From positions 496,001 to 560,000 of the forward strand of contig JAEHOE010000088.1 of NCBI GenBank assembly GCA_016858145.1: a DNA stretch of 64,000 nucleotides, given 5' to 3'. The notes beneath the pieces were generated by a model. That model was not told the origin of the DNA. It made no database searches and saw only the letters and a program-made list of their open reading frames with translations. This DNA comes from Edaphochlamys debaryana (taxonomy: Eukaryota; Chlorophyta; Chlorophyceae; Chlamydomonadales). Positions 25,050 through 35,404 of the stretch are shown piece by piece (position 1 is the stretch's first letter; the number at the start of each line of letters is the position of its first letter). Position numbers and translations under genes: made by a program.

Positions 25050-26391
25050 CGTGGCTCTTCCTGACTTCGTCCATCATGCCATTGAGCTCCGCCACCTTGG
25101 CCTCCAGCGCACTGGTGGTCAGGGAGCGAGCCTGGGAGGTAGAGAGATTGGTACGGCATGGGGTGTTGGGGCGTAAGGTGAGGATGGGGAGGAGGCTGAG
25201 GCTGAGGAGGTGTTATGGGCGCTTGGCGCCGCCCGCTTGCGGCACCACAGCAACCCCACAGGGGGCACCATCCACACGCATGCACACAAGCACAAAGCAC
25301 GCACCGCACCTTGAGCTCGTTCCTTGCCCCGGCCCAGCCCACCCGCCCTCTCGTGCAGACTCCGTGACCCACCCCACCAAAAACCACCCCCTACTTCGCA
25401 CGCACCTTGAGCTCGTTGGTCAGGAACTCGTTGATGTCCCGCAGGTTGAGTTTCTGCGTCTCCAGCTCGTCCGTGAGCTTCAACACGTCCACCTGCAGCC
25501 GGTCGCCATTGTCCTGGTACCTGGGGGGGTCGAGGGAACGGGGGGGTAGGGAGAGGGGAAAGGTGGGTGGGGAGAGGGGGGCAGGGAGGGGTGAAGAGGG
25601 GACGCAAGGATAGGGTGGAGGAAGGGGGGTTCGGGATTGGGCCTGCGGGTTGCCACGGTGCTGGACCCGGGGGGGGGCCGCGGTATAGGATGGGCCGGGC
25701 TCTACAAAGAGCCCTGGGTGAGTGGGCGAGCAAGTGAGCTTCGGGAAGAAAGCACTGACTGCCAGGCACATGGTGGGTACGATAGGACACAAGTAAGTTT
25801 TGGGGAAGGGAGCCGGGTGCGGGTGGGGAGCGCGGGCGCAGCGGCGGGGCGTGTCCGTTGGCCGGGTGCGTCCAGCGACGGTTGGCAGGAGGACGTCCAA
25901 CGTGCAGAGCGCTGGGGCCAGTGGGCAGCTAAGACCAGGGGACCGGAACTAAGCTATCGAGATAACGGACGTCAGTACGGGATGAAAGGGTGGAGACCCG
26001 GAGGGAATAGCCGACTGCCCTGCCCAAACCGTCGGCACTGGCACCGGTCAGGGCACGCCCTGGGCAGGCGTGGGCTATGGGACCACGTCCCAGTGTCCCC
26101 AGGGCCACTTGTCAAGCCCCACCACCCCTCCCCTGGCTATTCGAGACGTGCTAGCTCGGCACCCGTGTTCCGCGGGCACAGCTTACAAGCTCGGGGGAAT
26201 GCCCTCGAGGGCGTGGGGGGCATGCGAGACCGCGCCCCGCCCAGACGGTCACAGACCAACCTGTTGAGCTTAGAGCGCAGGTAACCAATGACCAGCTCCT
26301 TCTCCACCAGCTCCCGCTCCTCCTCCGCTTCATTCTTCTGCTCCTCGCTCTTGTCCTTCTTTTTATCCTTTGGGTCCTTCTTTGGCGGCAT
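20539..26391 (-). CDS. CFAP157: Cilia/flagella-associated protein 157
   Basis: Twelve exons (26391-26261, 25520-25406, 25131-25048, 24074-23937, 23629-23577, 23423-23342, 23167-23040, 22941-22833, 22680-22537, 22259-22152, 21817-21682, 21374-20539) splice to 2064 nt, 687 aa. Every junction is GT-AG and in frame. The start MPPKKDPKDKKKDK is a lysine-rich tail, followed by about 360 residues of almost continuous coiled coil. The segment LEMTTKRTIMENEQMSIEL matches the conserved W/M-x-TTKRAI-x-EN core I know from animal CFAP157. CFAP157 is a basal-body/axoneme-associated coiled-coil protein needed for normal sperm flagella in mouse. A short conserved helix (LDELSLEQRERVLAWLLERL, about residues 411-430) follows, then a Gly/Ala/Pro-rich tail of about 250 residues that is probably lineage-specific. 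Introns hold a (CA)n array abutting the exon-3 donor, a CTCCGTGGAC minisatellite and an echo of the exon-4 donor. Another coiled-coil ciliary protein is the main alternative. Confidence 0.8.
22951..23030. repeat. GGTTGGGGTGGTT-type repeat in CFAP157 intron 7
   Basis: Imperfect tandem array of GGTTGGGGTGGTT-like units, between the exon 7 donor and the exon 8 acceptor. It is G/T-rich on the plus strand (C/A-rich in the transcript). Confidence 0.8.
23787..23958. repeat. Duplicated exon-4 donor junction of CFAP157
   Basis: The 29 bases spanning the exon-4 3' end and donor (23930-23958) recur at 23787-23815 with two substitutions. The copy lies 143 bp further into the intron in the direction of transcription and preserves CTGCAG|GTAGCT. 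Confidence 0.85.
24591..24643. repeat. CTCCGTGGAC minisatellite
   Basis: About five tandem copies of a 10-bp unit (ACCTCCGTGG) in the long third intron of CFAP157. Confidence 0.85.
24993..25047. repeat. (CA)n microsatellite forming a splice donor
   Basis: About 27 CA repeats on the plus strand, so the CFAP157 transcript reads CACGAG|GTGTGTGTG. The array starts exactly at the exon-3 donor and supplies its GT. Confidence 0.88.
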
Positions 26392-27419
26392 CCTTAATCC
26401 GCTCTTTCAATACGCGACGTCACTGCATAAGGATAGGCACGCCGCGATGCAGGAAATGCGCACGACGCTGCGGCCGTAGGCAGCAGCCGCTAAGTTGCCT
26501 AGAAGGTTTGAGCTAGTGAGTAGGCTAAGGTGGGACTAGTTCGGTCAGTTCACGCTGTGCACACGGTCGGTAAGCCTTCGAAGCTGCCTGCGCAAGAGTA
26601 GGCGTTGCGGTGTAGCGCGGTCCTGATAAGATGTTCAAAGCTTGCTATGTAACGAGACGAGCTGGCTTCAACTCGGAAGGAGTCGTGGCCCCGGGCATGA
26701 ACGCATCGTCCCGCGCCAAGCAGCCCCGCGCCCAAGCGACGCATTGAATGTGCTAATAGATGACTGACATAAGCAAAGGAGCATTTCGCAGGTGGTAACG
26801 GTGTTGGTCCGCAAACTAGCCGACCCAGGGTTCGGCAGCGGTCCGGGGCTGCGGGCCACGCGCCATCTGCCATTCCTGCTGCTCTTCACAGCCCACCCCC
26901 GGGGCTACGAGCACTCCACTCTACCTCCAGCTACCTATCTTCCCTCTCTTGCACCACCTGCGTGACCTCCTAGCCTAGACTAGCCACAGTCCCGCTACCC
27001 CCGCACACGGAACGCCTCCTCGTGCTTCAGCTTCGGCCCTCCAGCCTACGCCTGCCGCCCTCCCCGCCCTCCTCTGCAGCCAGGGTCCCAGGGCACACCC
27101 ACTTCCTTACGCCCTCTTGCATCTTATTTTGCAGTCAGAGGACTACCGTCTACGCGGTGTACCTTGCGCATACATCTCCGGTCACACCACTTGGTCCGCT
27201 CCGGTCCTTGCACACATGCCGGTATCGGTCAGAGGTCACAGTCCAAGGCCCCTCCGCTGCTGGTGTGCTGCCCCGTATGCCGCACGGGGGCCCACCTACG
27301 CCCTCGACCCCGCCCCCGCCTGCCGCTGCAGCCAGGGACATACCAGTGCCCTGCGCATACCGGGACGCCCTCGTGCAAAACACATGGCCCCGCTGCGCGT
27401 GTGCCGCACGGGGGCCTAC
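26392..27419. other. Spacer between CFAP157 start and aldolase 3' end
   Basis: Holds the CFAP157 upstream region and the 3' flank of the aldolase-like gene. The right half carries decayed tandem copies of that gene's last exon (about 27045-27090 and 27283-27345). No other gene seen. Confidence 0.5.
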
Positions 27420-27475
27420 CTACGCCTGCGGCCCCTCCCCCGCCTGCCGCTGAAGCCAGGGGACCACCAGAGCGT
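27045..27475. repeat. Tandem copies of the last-exon end of the aldolase-like gene
   Basis: The true last exon end (27420-27475, encoding VPWLQRQAGEGPQA-stop) has a near copy at about 27283-27345 that still reads CPWLQRQAGAGSRA-stop, and a weaker one at about 27045-27090. Both copies lie downstream of the gene. Confidence 0.8.
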
Positions 27476-29561
27476 CGAACCGCGCCTCCGCTTCCTCCAC
27501 ACTGGGGGCCAGCAGGAAGAAGCCTGGGTGGGAATGGGAGGGGCGGTGCAAGGGAAGGAGGATGAGCACCCGGGAGGGCGCATCAGCCGCGAACGCCAAT
27601 ACGGGCCTTAGGCCAAGGCATGTGAGCGTATACGGCATACAGGCGCTCCCGCCGAGTACAGCCCTGCACGCACCGTGCCCCCTCCGGATGTAGCACGCGT
27701 TCCCCGGGTAGGGGTGGGACCGGAACAGAGCCTCCAGCTCCGCCAGGTCCTGGAGGGCGGGGGTGAGGGGAGGCCAGGCCGGCAGGGTCAACAAGCGGCC
27801 TGCAGGACGCTTCGCAGAGGCCACTGCCGGTCAAGTGTATGGGGTAAGACGGCTTTCATCCCAGAGCTGCCTGCTCGGGGCTTCAAGGCTTCGTGAATGG
27901 TCAGTGGCCAGGGCCGCTTAAGACTCTGGACGTAAAACCGGACAACCCAGCAACGGTGTGGGTGCTTTGCTAGCGGCACATGCGCACCTCTGGCGTGGAG
28001 AACAGCGTGGCCCGGGGGCTGATGGGGATGCCCCGGGATGCGGCGTAGTCCAGGCCTGAGCAGGGGCGGGACGCATTGAGGGGTTTGAGCGGTGGGAGTG
28101 CCACAGGCCCCCATCATTGGCCCCTGCCCCTCCCCCCGGGCGCTCCCAGGTCGCCACACAACGTGCCGCCCTCACTCCCCCGCCCTTCGCTCCCGCGCAG
28201 CGCTTGCTGCCGTCTCCTCTCCGCCTTCTTTCCTCTCACCTCCACCTCCACCCCCCACGCCCACGCCTACGTTATTCGCCAGCACCCCCTCCCGCCCTTC
28301 ATACCCAACGCCCTTACCCTCGCCCTCCGCGAGTGCATGCCCATGCAGCACCACCGCCGGCGCCTCGCCCCAGCCCCACTCCGCCGCCCTCGCCAGCGCC
28401 GCCACCAGCAGGGGGGAGTCGCTGGAGGGCCGGGTGGGGGCGCCGCGGGAACGGTACGTGGCGGCCCACGCTGACGTGTCGAAGCCCGTGACGAGCACGA
28501 AGTCGTACGGGTCGAGCGTGTGGCCCGGCGGCTTGCCGGACATGCTGACTAACGCCAGGCCGCCGTCGTACGGCGACGGCGACGCTTCGGCTTCTGGTGC
28601 CGCAGAGGCAGGCGAGGCGGGGGATGCGGTTGGTGGCGGGGCTGGAGGGGGCAGCAGGGCGCGGGGGGAGATGGCGCAGTTGCCGGCCACCTGCACGTGG
28701 CAGCATGGGCAGGAGGTGTACGGTAAGTGTACGTGACAGGGCGGTGGCAGTCGCCCGTAACACAGCATGGGCTTGTGGGCGGGGAACCGTGTGAGCCAGA
28801 TGGCCAGATGGCCAGATGGGACAGTCACCTAGGGCTTAGGATTTGCCCGCCAGCTGCGCGGGTATGCGCACGTCAGGCAGTCGTTTAGCTCCGGCGCATG
28901 GGATGAGGAGGCCCCGTGCGTCCCCTGCATCCCCCGGCCCGGCTACATTCTCTGCCGTCTCCTGCCCTGCCCCCCACCTGGCGTTCGTTAAGCCTGTGCG
29001 CCACGCCCAGCGACCCCCAGCACAGCCCGCAGTGCCTCCCTCCCTGGCCCCCACCTGAACCTCAAACCCGCAGGGACCCCTGGCTAGGGCCCCGCATCAT
29101 CCCCCCTAATCTCCCGTAACAAGGCTCCCCCCCGGCTCCCCTCCCTCCAGTGCCCCCTACCATTGTTCCCACCGGGCCGTCGTTGAGCACCATAACCGAA
29201 CACAAACCCGGGCTAGTCCGTGGAAAGACTGGTTGACTTCACCCTCTCCTCCCCTCAGACCTCCAGTCGTCCAGTGCCCCTCCTCCCTGAATCCCACCTG
29301 GCCATCGTTAAGGATCGGTGCCGCCCCCAGCGCCTCCATTCGGGCCATGAGGGCGGCCAGGCGGCGCAGGGGGGGCAGCGCGGAGGGGGGCGGGGGCGGC
29401 AGAGCGCCATCGAAGATGGTGCTGCGGGCAGCGGGAGGAATCACGCGGGGCAGGGGAATCACGCGTGTGAAGCCTGCGTTAACCACGGCCGCGGTCTGCA
29501 AGGGAGCGAGGGGGGAGCGTGCACCTTGAAGGCGGGGGCATGTTGGGGGATCAGCCCCCAT
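27420..29561 (-). CDS. Class II aldolase/adducin-domain protein
   Basis: Five exons: 29561-29298, 28690-28318, 28055-27988, 27749-27674 and 27523-27420. They splice to 885 nt (294 aa) with matching phases. Class II aldolase features appear in order: GNCAIS (N-terminal GN-S motif), YDFVLVTGF, RPSSDSP at the usual P-S-S-E position, VVLHGHAL (H-x-H metal ligands), and RRGHGFFLLAPSVEEA (third His, then the canonical G-x-S-x-x-E-A helix). In the family these bind Zn2+ and cleave or epimerise sugar phosphates, and adducin relatives are non-enzymatic. The usual catalytic Glu is Asp here and the fold has a Pro/Ala insertion, so activity is uncertain. The ATG at 29561 gives an in-frame start. A second ATG at 29625 (MAEVITEEQPRIKY, donor GTGAGCC) looks like a real first exon but would enter exon 29495-29298 out of frame. 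Exon-edge echoes flank it on both sides. Confidence 0.7.
28972..29330. repeat. Three copies of an exon end plus donor
   Basis: The exon end at 29298 (CTTAACGATGGCCAG|GTGGG in transcript sense) recurs in decayed form at about 29168-29190 and 28972-29010. Both copies are in the following intron and include bases either side of the splice site. Confidence 0.75.
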
Positions 29562-30588
29562 GGGCAGTGCTTCTGGCTCACCTATACTTGATGCGGGGCT
29601 GCTCCTCCGTGATGACCTCCGCCATTGGGATGAGCGGGGAGCCCCGAGGGGGACGAGCGGTGTTCCGAGCGGAGGGTTGGTTGTGTGCGACTAGAGGACC
29701 ACGACGGCCCACTGTACGTTGCTGTGATCAGGGCCAAGTATATGAGTCTCCTTGCCTCTCGGTCGCTATGAGCTCCTTCGCCGGCAGAACAATTGAGCCG
29801 ATGCACCGTGCTCGTGCCGCTCCAACTAGTCCTAAGTTGTCTTCTTTCTGTGAAGCCGATGATGCTGAGTAAGTTGAGGAAACAACTGGTGCAGTCTGCG
29901 CTGCTAACAAGCAATGCCGACAGCAGGGCGGCACCGCAAGCAACGCGCTTGACACCTGGTACTGTCGATGTCAACGTGTGTTAGTACGCGTGATCGGCGT
30001 CCGGATCTATGTGCCAATCCCTGTCCGGGTCCGGGTCCGACATGCCTCCTCATTGCGGCGCGATCTCAACTCCCGCGACCCCCGCGCCGCCCGCGCCCTC
30101 CGTCAGCACCCAGACGGAGGTTGAGGCAGCGGGGAGGCGGTCCGGGATCACTTGATACGGAGTCAGAGAGTAGGCACATCTGAGGGCCCCAGAGTGATAC
30201 CCGCCTTGCTTAGGTCCAGCTCTGCCTTCTCAAGCCCCCCATCCGCTTGCTGCCTCGCCTCGCCTCGCACGCCACACCTCCCGCTCTCGCGCCCTACTCG
30301 GCTACAGCTACAAGCACCTTAATACTCCTCCGACATCCTACTTGTCCAGCCCCCGACCCGCATTCGGCGTCGCCCCCGCAACTCCGCCGGCTGCGCCACC
30401 TCCAGCACAGCACCCAGGTTCGGATCTTTGGCCACACATCCCACGGCCCCTCCAAGTCAGCAAGCGTTCGGCGTTCTCGCCCTAAACCCCAATCACTATC
30501 GGTCCGTCGCCCACTGCGTTCCATAGACCTTCCCCAGTAGCAACCTTGTGCTTCTATCTGCATCTGTATCTGAATCCCGCGCTACGCT
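29562..30588. other. Spacer between two minus-strand genes
   Basis: Includes a possible first exon of the aldolase-like gene (29582-29625, MAEVITEEQPRIKY) and, at the right, the presumed 3' UTR of the MYND-type gene. No independent gene is supported. Confidence 0.45.
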
Positions 30589-33500
30589 TCACCGCTCCCT
30601 GCCCTCTTCTTGTAACTCCCCTGACTTCCCGGCCCGGGCCCCCGAGCCCCCCGCCCCTGCCGCCGCCCCGTGCTCCTGCGCGCACGCGCCGCTGCAGTAC
30701 GCCCCCTCGCCGCAGACGGGGTAGCGCCGCAGCTCCCGCCCCGCCTCGCTGTCGCCGTCCAGGCGGGTGCAGCGCGGGTGGGCGCACGAGGGCAGCAGCG
30801 CGCGGACCGAGGCCAGGGGCGGGAGCGGGCCCCAGTCAACGCGCCACTCGTCTTTGTCGCTCAGCCCCTGCAGACACGCCGCTGTCACGTCTGCTTCTGC
30901 ATCGCCGGTGGCCCACTGGCGGAGGAGAGTAACGAGCGCCGTTTCCAGCGTCGGGCCTGCCGCGGACCCCGTGCCCCATGCCCTCCCGAGCGACTCGAGC
31001 GTCTCGGGGGGCCAGAAGGCGGCAGGGCCGCCGTCTTTCGCCCCTTTGGCACCACCCCGGCCCCGCCTGGGCCCCCGGCCGCTGCCAGCGCGAGCGTCGG
31101 CTGCAGCCGCCTCCGCCTCCGCCTCCGCCGCAGCGCCCATCTGGGTCGCCTGCCGCACCTCCGCCGGCGCAGCCAGCGCCAGTACGGTACACAGGCAGGC
31201 CGTGTTGTGCCAGATGTTGGTGAAGGACCCCGTATCCGCTGCCGTACCGGGCTGGGCGCTCCACGCGTCCATGGACCGGAGCAGGGACCCGAGCAGCGGC
31301 AGCACCTGCAGCTCCTCGAGAACGAAGCGCCGCCAGCCGCCGTCGGCACCAGGGCGGATCTGGCCCGGCAGCAGGATCTGGATCCAGATCCGGAGTGAGT
31401 CCATCGCGTGCCTCGCGAAGCTCAGCCACACTCGCGCGACCTCCAGCTTCCGGGCCCTGAAGCTCTCCGCGGCCTCCACCGCCGCCGCCTGCGCCAGGCG
31501 TGCCAGCGGCGGCAGCCACTCCGCGGCCGAGAGGAGCATCATCATTTTGAGCTGGGGGTGCGCGGCGGAGGGCCCGGGCCCAAAGACGAAGCTGCAACTG
31601 GTGTGCAGGACTGAGGCGGCGAAGACCATGCCCCGGGAGAAGGTGTCGGCGCTGTGCTCAGCGCGCCTGAGGAGCTTGGCGAATGATGTGACGAGGGCGG
31701 CGGCCTGGGATGGCTTGCCGTAGGCCAGGAGGCGGGCCAGCAGAATGTCGCCGTCGGGACGGAGATTGAGCAGCTGTGCGACCAGCTCAGCCTCGCTCCC
31801 CAGGGGGTCCTCCCCGCCCCGCCGCAGCAGGCGCTCCAGGCAGGGCAGCAGCCCGGCAGCCAGGGCCGCAGCGACCTGGGCGGGAGGCTCGGGCGGGAGC
31901 GCGCCTGGCGGGCGAGGGCGGGCGTCAAAGGGCGGGCGCAACGAGCTGTGGGCTTGCATAGGTGGTGCTGGATCTACAATTAAGCGAGTGCGTGCACCTC
32001 GTTGGGGCCTCACCCAGCCTGGCCACACCCTTGCCACGCCCGTTGCCCCGTGGGCTCGCCAAAGGGCCCCGCGGCCCCGCCACTTTGCTCCCGTCACCGC
32101 CCCCCCGCCCTCACCGCTTAACCCCCCTGACGGCTCGTGGGCCGACAGGGGGCTCCACAGCTCCGCCAGGGCCTCCACCTGCGTGTCGATCGAGACCGGC
32201 AGCACGTGCCGGCACGCCTGCACCACCAGCCCCCACCGCCTCACAGCCGCACGCCAAGCCCAGCCGCCCGTCGCGCCCAGGCCCGCCTCCGTCAGGACCG
32301 AATCGAGCGTGAGGAGGGTGAACTGCAGGGCTCCATGAAGGTCCCCACGTCCAACCAGGAGCTCCAGGGGCGGGGGCGCGGCCCCGCCAGCTCCAGCGCC
32401 GGCAGCCTGCTGAGGCTGCGGCTGTAGCTCGGGCTCGGGATCCGCCCAGGCCCGGCCCGAGGCCACCGCCCAGCGGCCCACGCGGAGGAGCAGGGATGCA
32501 GCGGCGGAGGGGCGCAGGGCTGGGGGATCGTGGGGCTGGCGCAGGAGCTTGGGCAGGCAGGCGACGAAGTCGACGACGACGGGTTGGGCGACGCTCTGCC
32601 TGCGTGCGTCAAAGGAAGAGGGCAGCGCGTAAGGGCAGCGCGCAACAGCATCTCGCACGTCCTCCCCATGAGGTTTGAAGCTTGCAAGCCGCACACGAGA
32701 CATGAGGTTGGCCTCCAGGCGTGTGCACTCGACCGCACCTGCCGTGCAGGCCCCTCACATCCGGCGCCTCCAGGGCGCCATCCGCGCCCTTCGCGCACGT
32801 CAGCACGGGAGTGCCGTCGAGCAGGGTCTGCGGCATCCCGTGTGAGGTCCCTCCGTCCGCGAGGCACAGCGCCGCCAGCCCAGACGTCAGCTGTAGGTGC
32901 AACACGCACGGGTGCTGAAGCGAGGCGTTGAGCCGGGCGGCCGCGGCGGGGCTGCCCAGGGGCGGGGCGGCCTGCGCCATGTGGCCCGCGTGGATTTGGA
33001 AGCTTATGAAGCCACCGTGGTCCGATAGGACGCGCTCCGCCAAGCGGTCCGTTGCATCGGGCTCCCCTGCCAGCTGTGTTTCCACCAGCACCGCCCTGGC
33101 CAGGTGCTCCACGATGCCGCTGTCCGCCAGGGCGCTGACCAGCTCCCCCGCACACACCCGCTGCAGCACTTGCACCCGCCGGCGCTCCTTGTCGGCAGCC
33201 GCCGAGGTCGCGGGCCCCGGCTGTTGCGGCGGCAGCTTCGCTGTTGTGCCACCGAGGTGAGCTAGTATTGTCAGCAGGCCCATGGCGCCTCGCAACAACG
33301 CGGGGAACATTCTGGTACGTAGCGCCGCTTCCTCTGGGTCTGCTGCTCTGCCGCCTGGCAGCATGCGAGCCGTGGACAGCGCGAGGGCGCGGGCCAGGCA
33401 ATGCAGCGTCTGCATGCGCATCAGCGTGCGCAGGAACGCCAGCTGGCCCGCGCTTGGGGGGTTTGCCGCCAGGCTCATGAGGAGGGCCGACGTCAAGTCC

Positions 33501-33799
33501 AAGGCCACCGTAGCCATGTTGCGTCGCTCAATGCTGACGAGTGAAATGTCAACGACTGCGAGCCAGCGAGCGCCGAATGCCATGCACCGCTGCATAGCCG
33601 CTGTGAAAGGCGGGTCGGCGAGCAGTGCGGTCGCCCAGGCGTGCGTTTGGTGTTCCCCAGACTCCAGGGGGAGTTTTATAGCCTCTAGAGCTACTGTCAG
33701 TGCCTTCAGCTGAGCTGCGTCGCTCGTCTGGTCGGTTCCGGGCGCTAAGGCGGAGACCCGAGCAACCGACGCCCGCATTTGATCTGGAAGGCGGTCCAT
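30589..33799 (-). CDS. Large alpha-helical protein with degenerate C-terminal MYND finger
   Basis: Three exons: 33799-32739, 32599-32115 and 31904-30589. They splice to 2862 nt, 953 aa, with matching phases (GGC AG|G CAG; AGC G|GC GCG). The start is ATG 33799 (MDRLPDQMRASVARV). About 850 residues are leucine/alanine-rich helices (LLTILAHLGG, SLLLRVGRWAVA, LARLLAYGKPSQAAALV) and look like an armadillo-type solenoid, by composition only. The C-terminus has LLPSCAHPRCTRLDGDSEAG, then YPVCGEGAYCSGACAQEHG. That is the context of the MYND finger ending a large protein family in Chlamydomonas-type algae, some of whose members are labelled phytol kinase by transfer. Here the first Cys of the second pair appears replaced by Tyr and the terminal H-x3-C is absent, so the finger probably cannot bind two zincs. 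Pol-like or enzymatic motifs were not found. Confidence 0.72.
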
Positions 33800-35404
33800 A
33801 TCTCTCCTCTGGACTAGGCACGTCCTCACATGTGAAAGAGTAAGCTTTTATGGCAAATTTGGTGAAGCAAAATGGTCAGAGGGATCGTCACCCACCGGGG
33901 CTATGGCTCCGAGGACCTCCGCCATCGCCCTGCCCTGCCCTGCACCATCGCCCTGCCCTGCCCTGCACCATCGCTCCTGGCACGCTGCCTGCCTCCTCGC
34001 GCGTTCCGGCAGCAGCTATGAGCATCGATGAGTATTGGGTACGTTGAACGGGCAGCACGGGTTCTGCGGGCACAGCCGGGCACCAGCGCCGTGCCCTCGA
34101 CAGCTGCTTCAGCCCAGGGGCGCCCGTGACCTCCTGGCGCTCAAGCCTTGAACTGGCCTGCACTCAGTGCACGCATTAACCACGGAGGCAGGGCGCAGGG
34201 TGTGCCGTTGGCCGTCCGAGCCCGCGGCCACAGCCCCCCCCCTTCAACAGGAGCTCCTGCGAGTACTGAGCCCTCAAGAGGAGCCGTACCCCGCCTTACC
34301 CCGCGTGCTCGGGTGCTCCCCTCCTACGCCAGCCACGCCTCGAGCGTGGGGCCCCCCGTCGGTGCGGTGCAAAGCTACACGACGCGAGCCCCAGCCCCAA
34401 CCTCAGCCCCAGCATCCTCCCGCACCGTATACGACAGCCACTTCCGCATGCTCCCAGTCTAAATTGACCACCAACCATACCGTAAGCCATGGCCCAGCCT
34501 GTGTGTCCGGCCACACCGCATGATCCGCATGCACCACCGAAAGCGCCAAAGCGGGCCGCGGACGTCTCCCAAACTCCGAAAAGACCTCCACGCCACCTCC
34601 GGCCGGCCGAATACCATCCAGCTCCGACACCTCCCCGTCTAAGCAGTTGCAGCCAGCAACCCTGGTGGCAGCTCCGCCCGCGCCTCCACGCCAAACCGAA
34701 CCCAACCAAACCAAACCCACGCCGATTCTATGCACACAGTAGCAGCATCGCGCTTTCGCTATCGGTCCTCACGCACGAGACGCAGGCTGCAGGACGCCAT
34801 GCCGGCTCCCCGCCACAACCCGCACAAAAGTGTCGAGCGACGCTCGCCGTACAAGCAACCACTCCTTTCCGAGCACCAGCACCGCCCCTGTCCTCAAACC
34901 CAGAAGACCAAGCTTATTTCTCTGCCACGCAACGCTCACAGACCACAAAGCTCCACCGCCCCAGAGCTACTGTCCCGCTGTACGCGCTCGCGACCTTCCT
35001 TAACCGAAGCGCCATAACATCTGCGCGCCCAGTGCGCTCCGGGCATCCTAGTTCCAGCACCGTAACAGTTGATCACGCCCTCGAGTCCCCAAAAACACTG
35101 CCCGTAGCTCGCGGCCGCCTTGCCACTTCGCAACGCCAAACTCGACCGGCATGAAACCTCCGAACCCTCCAACCTCGAACCCACGCTGCCGCTTCTCCGC
35201 CCGTCGCTGCCTGCCCCCGCAACCCCCCTGCTATCCCCCTTGCTACCCGCCGCCCCTGTACACCGCGCCCTCCGCGCCCCTGCATCCTCCGCCCCCACCC
35301 CTCTCCGCTCCCACACCCCCTCCCAGCCCCCCCGCAACCCCCCTCCTCATCCCCAACCCCATCCCCTACAAACCCCCCACCACCAACACCACCAGGCCGC
35401 CGCC
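33800..35404. other. Intergenic region, pyrimidine-rich
   Basis: Upstream of the MYND-type gene and downstream of the kinase. Contains a short repeated segment (CATCGCCCTGCCCTGCCCTGCA-like, about 33923-33973). No frame with domain or splice support was found. Confidence 0.45.

Noticed and set aside
29582..29625. First exon MAEVITEEQPRIKY for the aldolase-like gene
   Set aside because: Good ATG and donor, but it enters the next exon two bases out of phase. Kept only as an alternative to the ATG at 29561.
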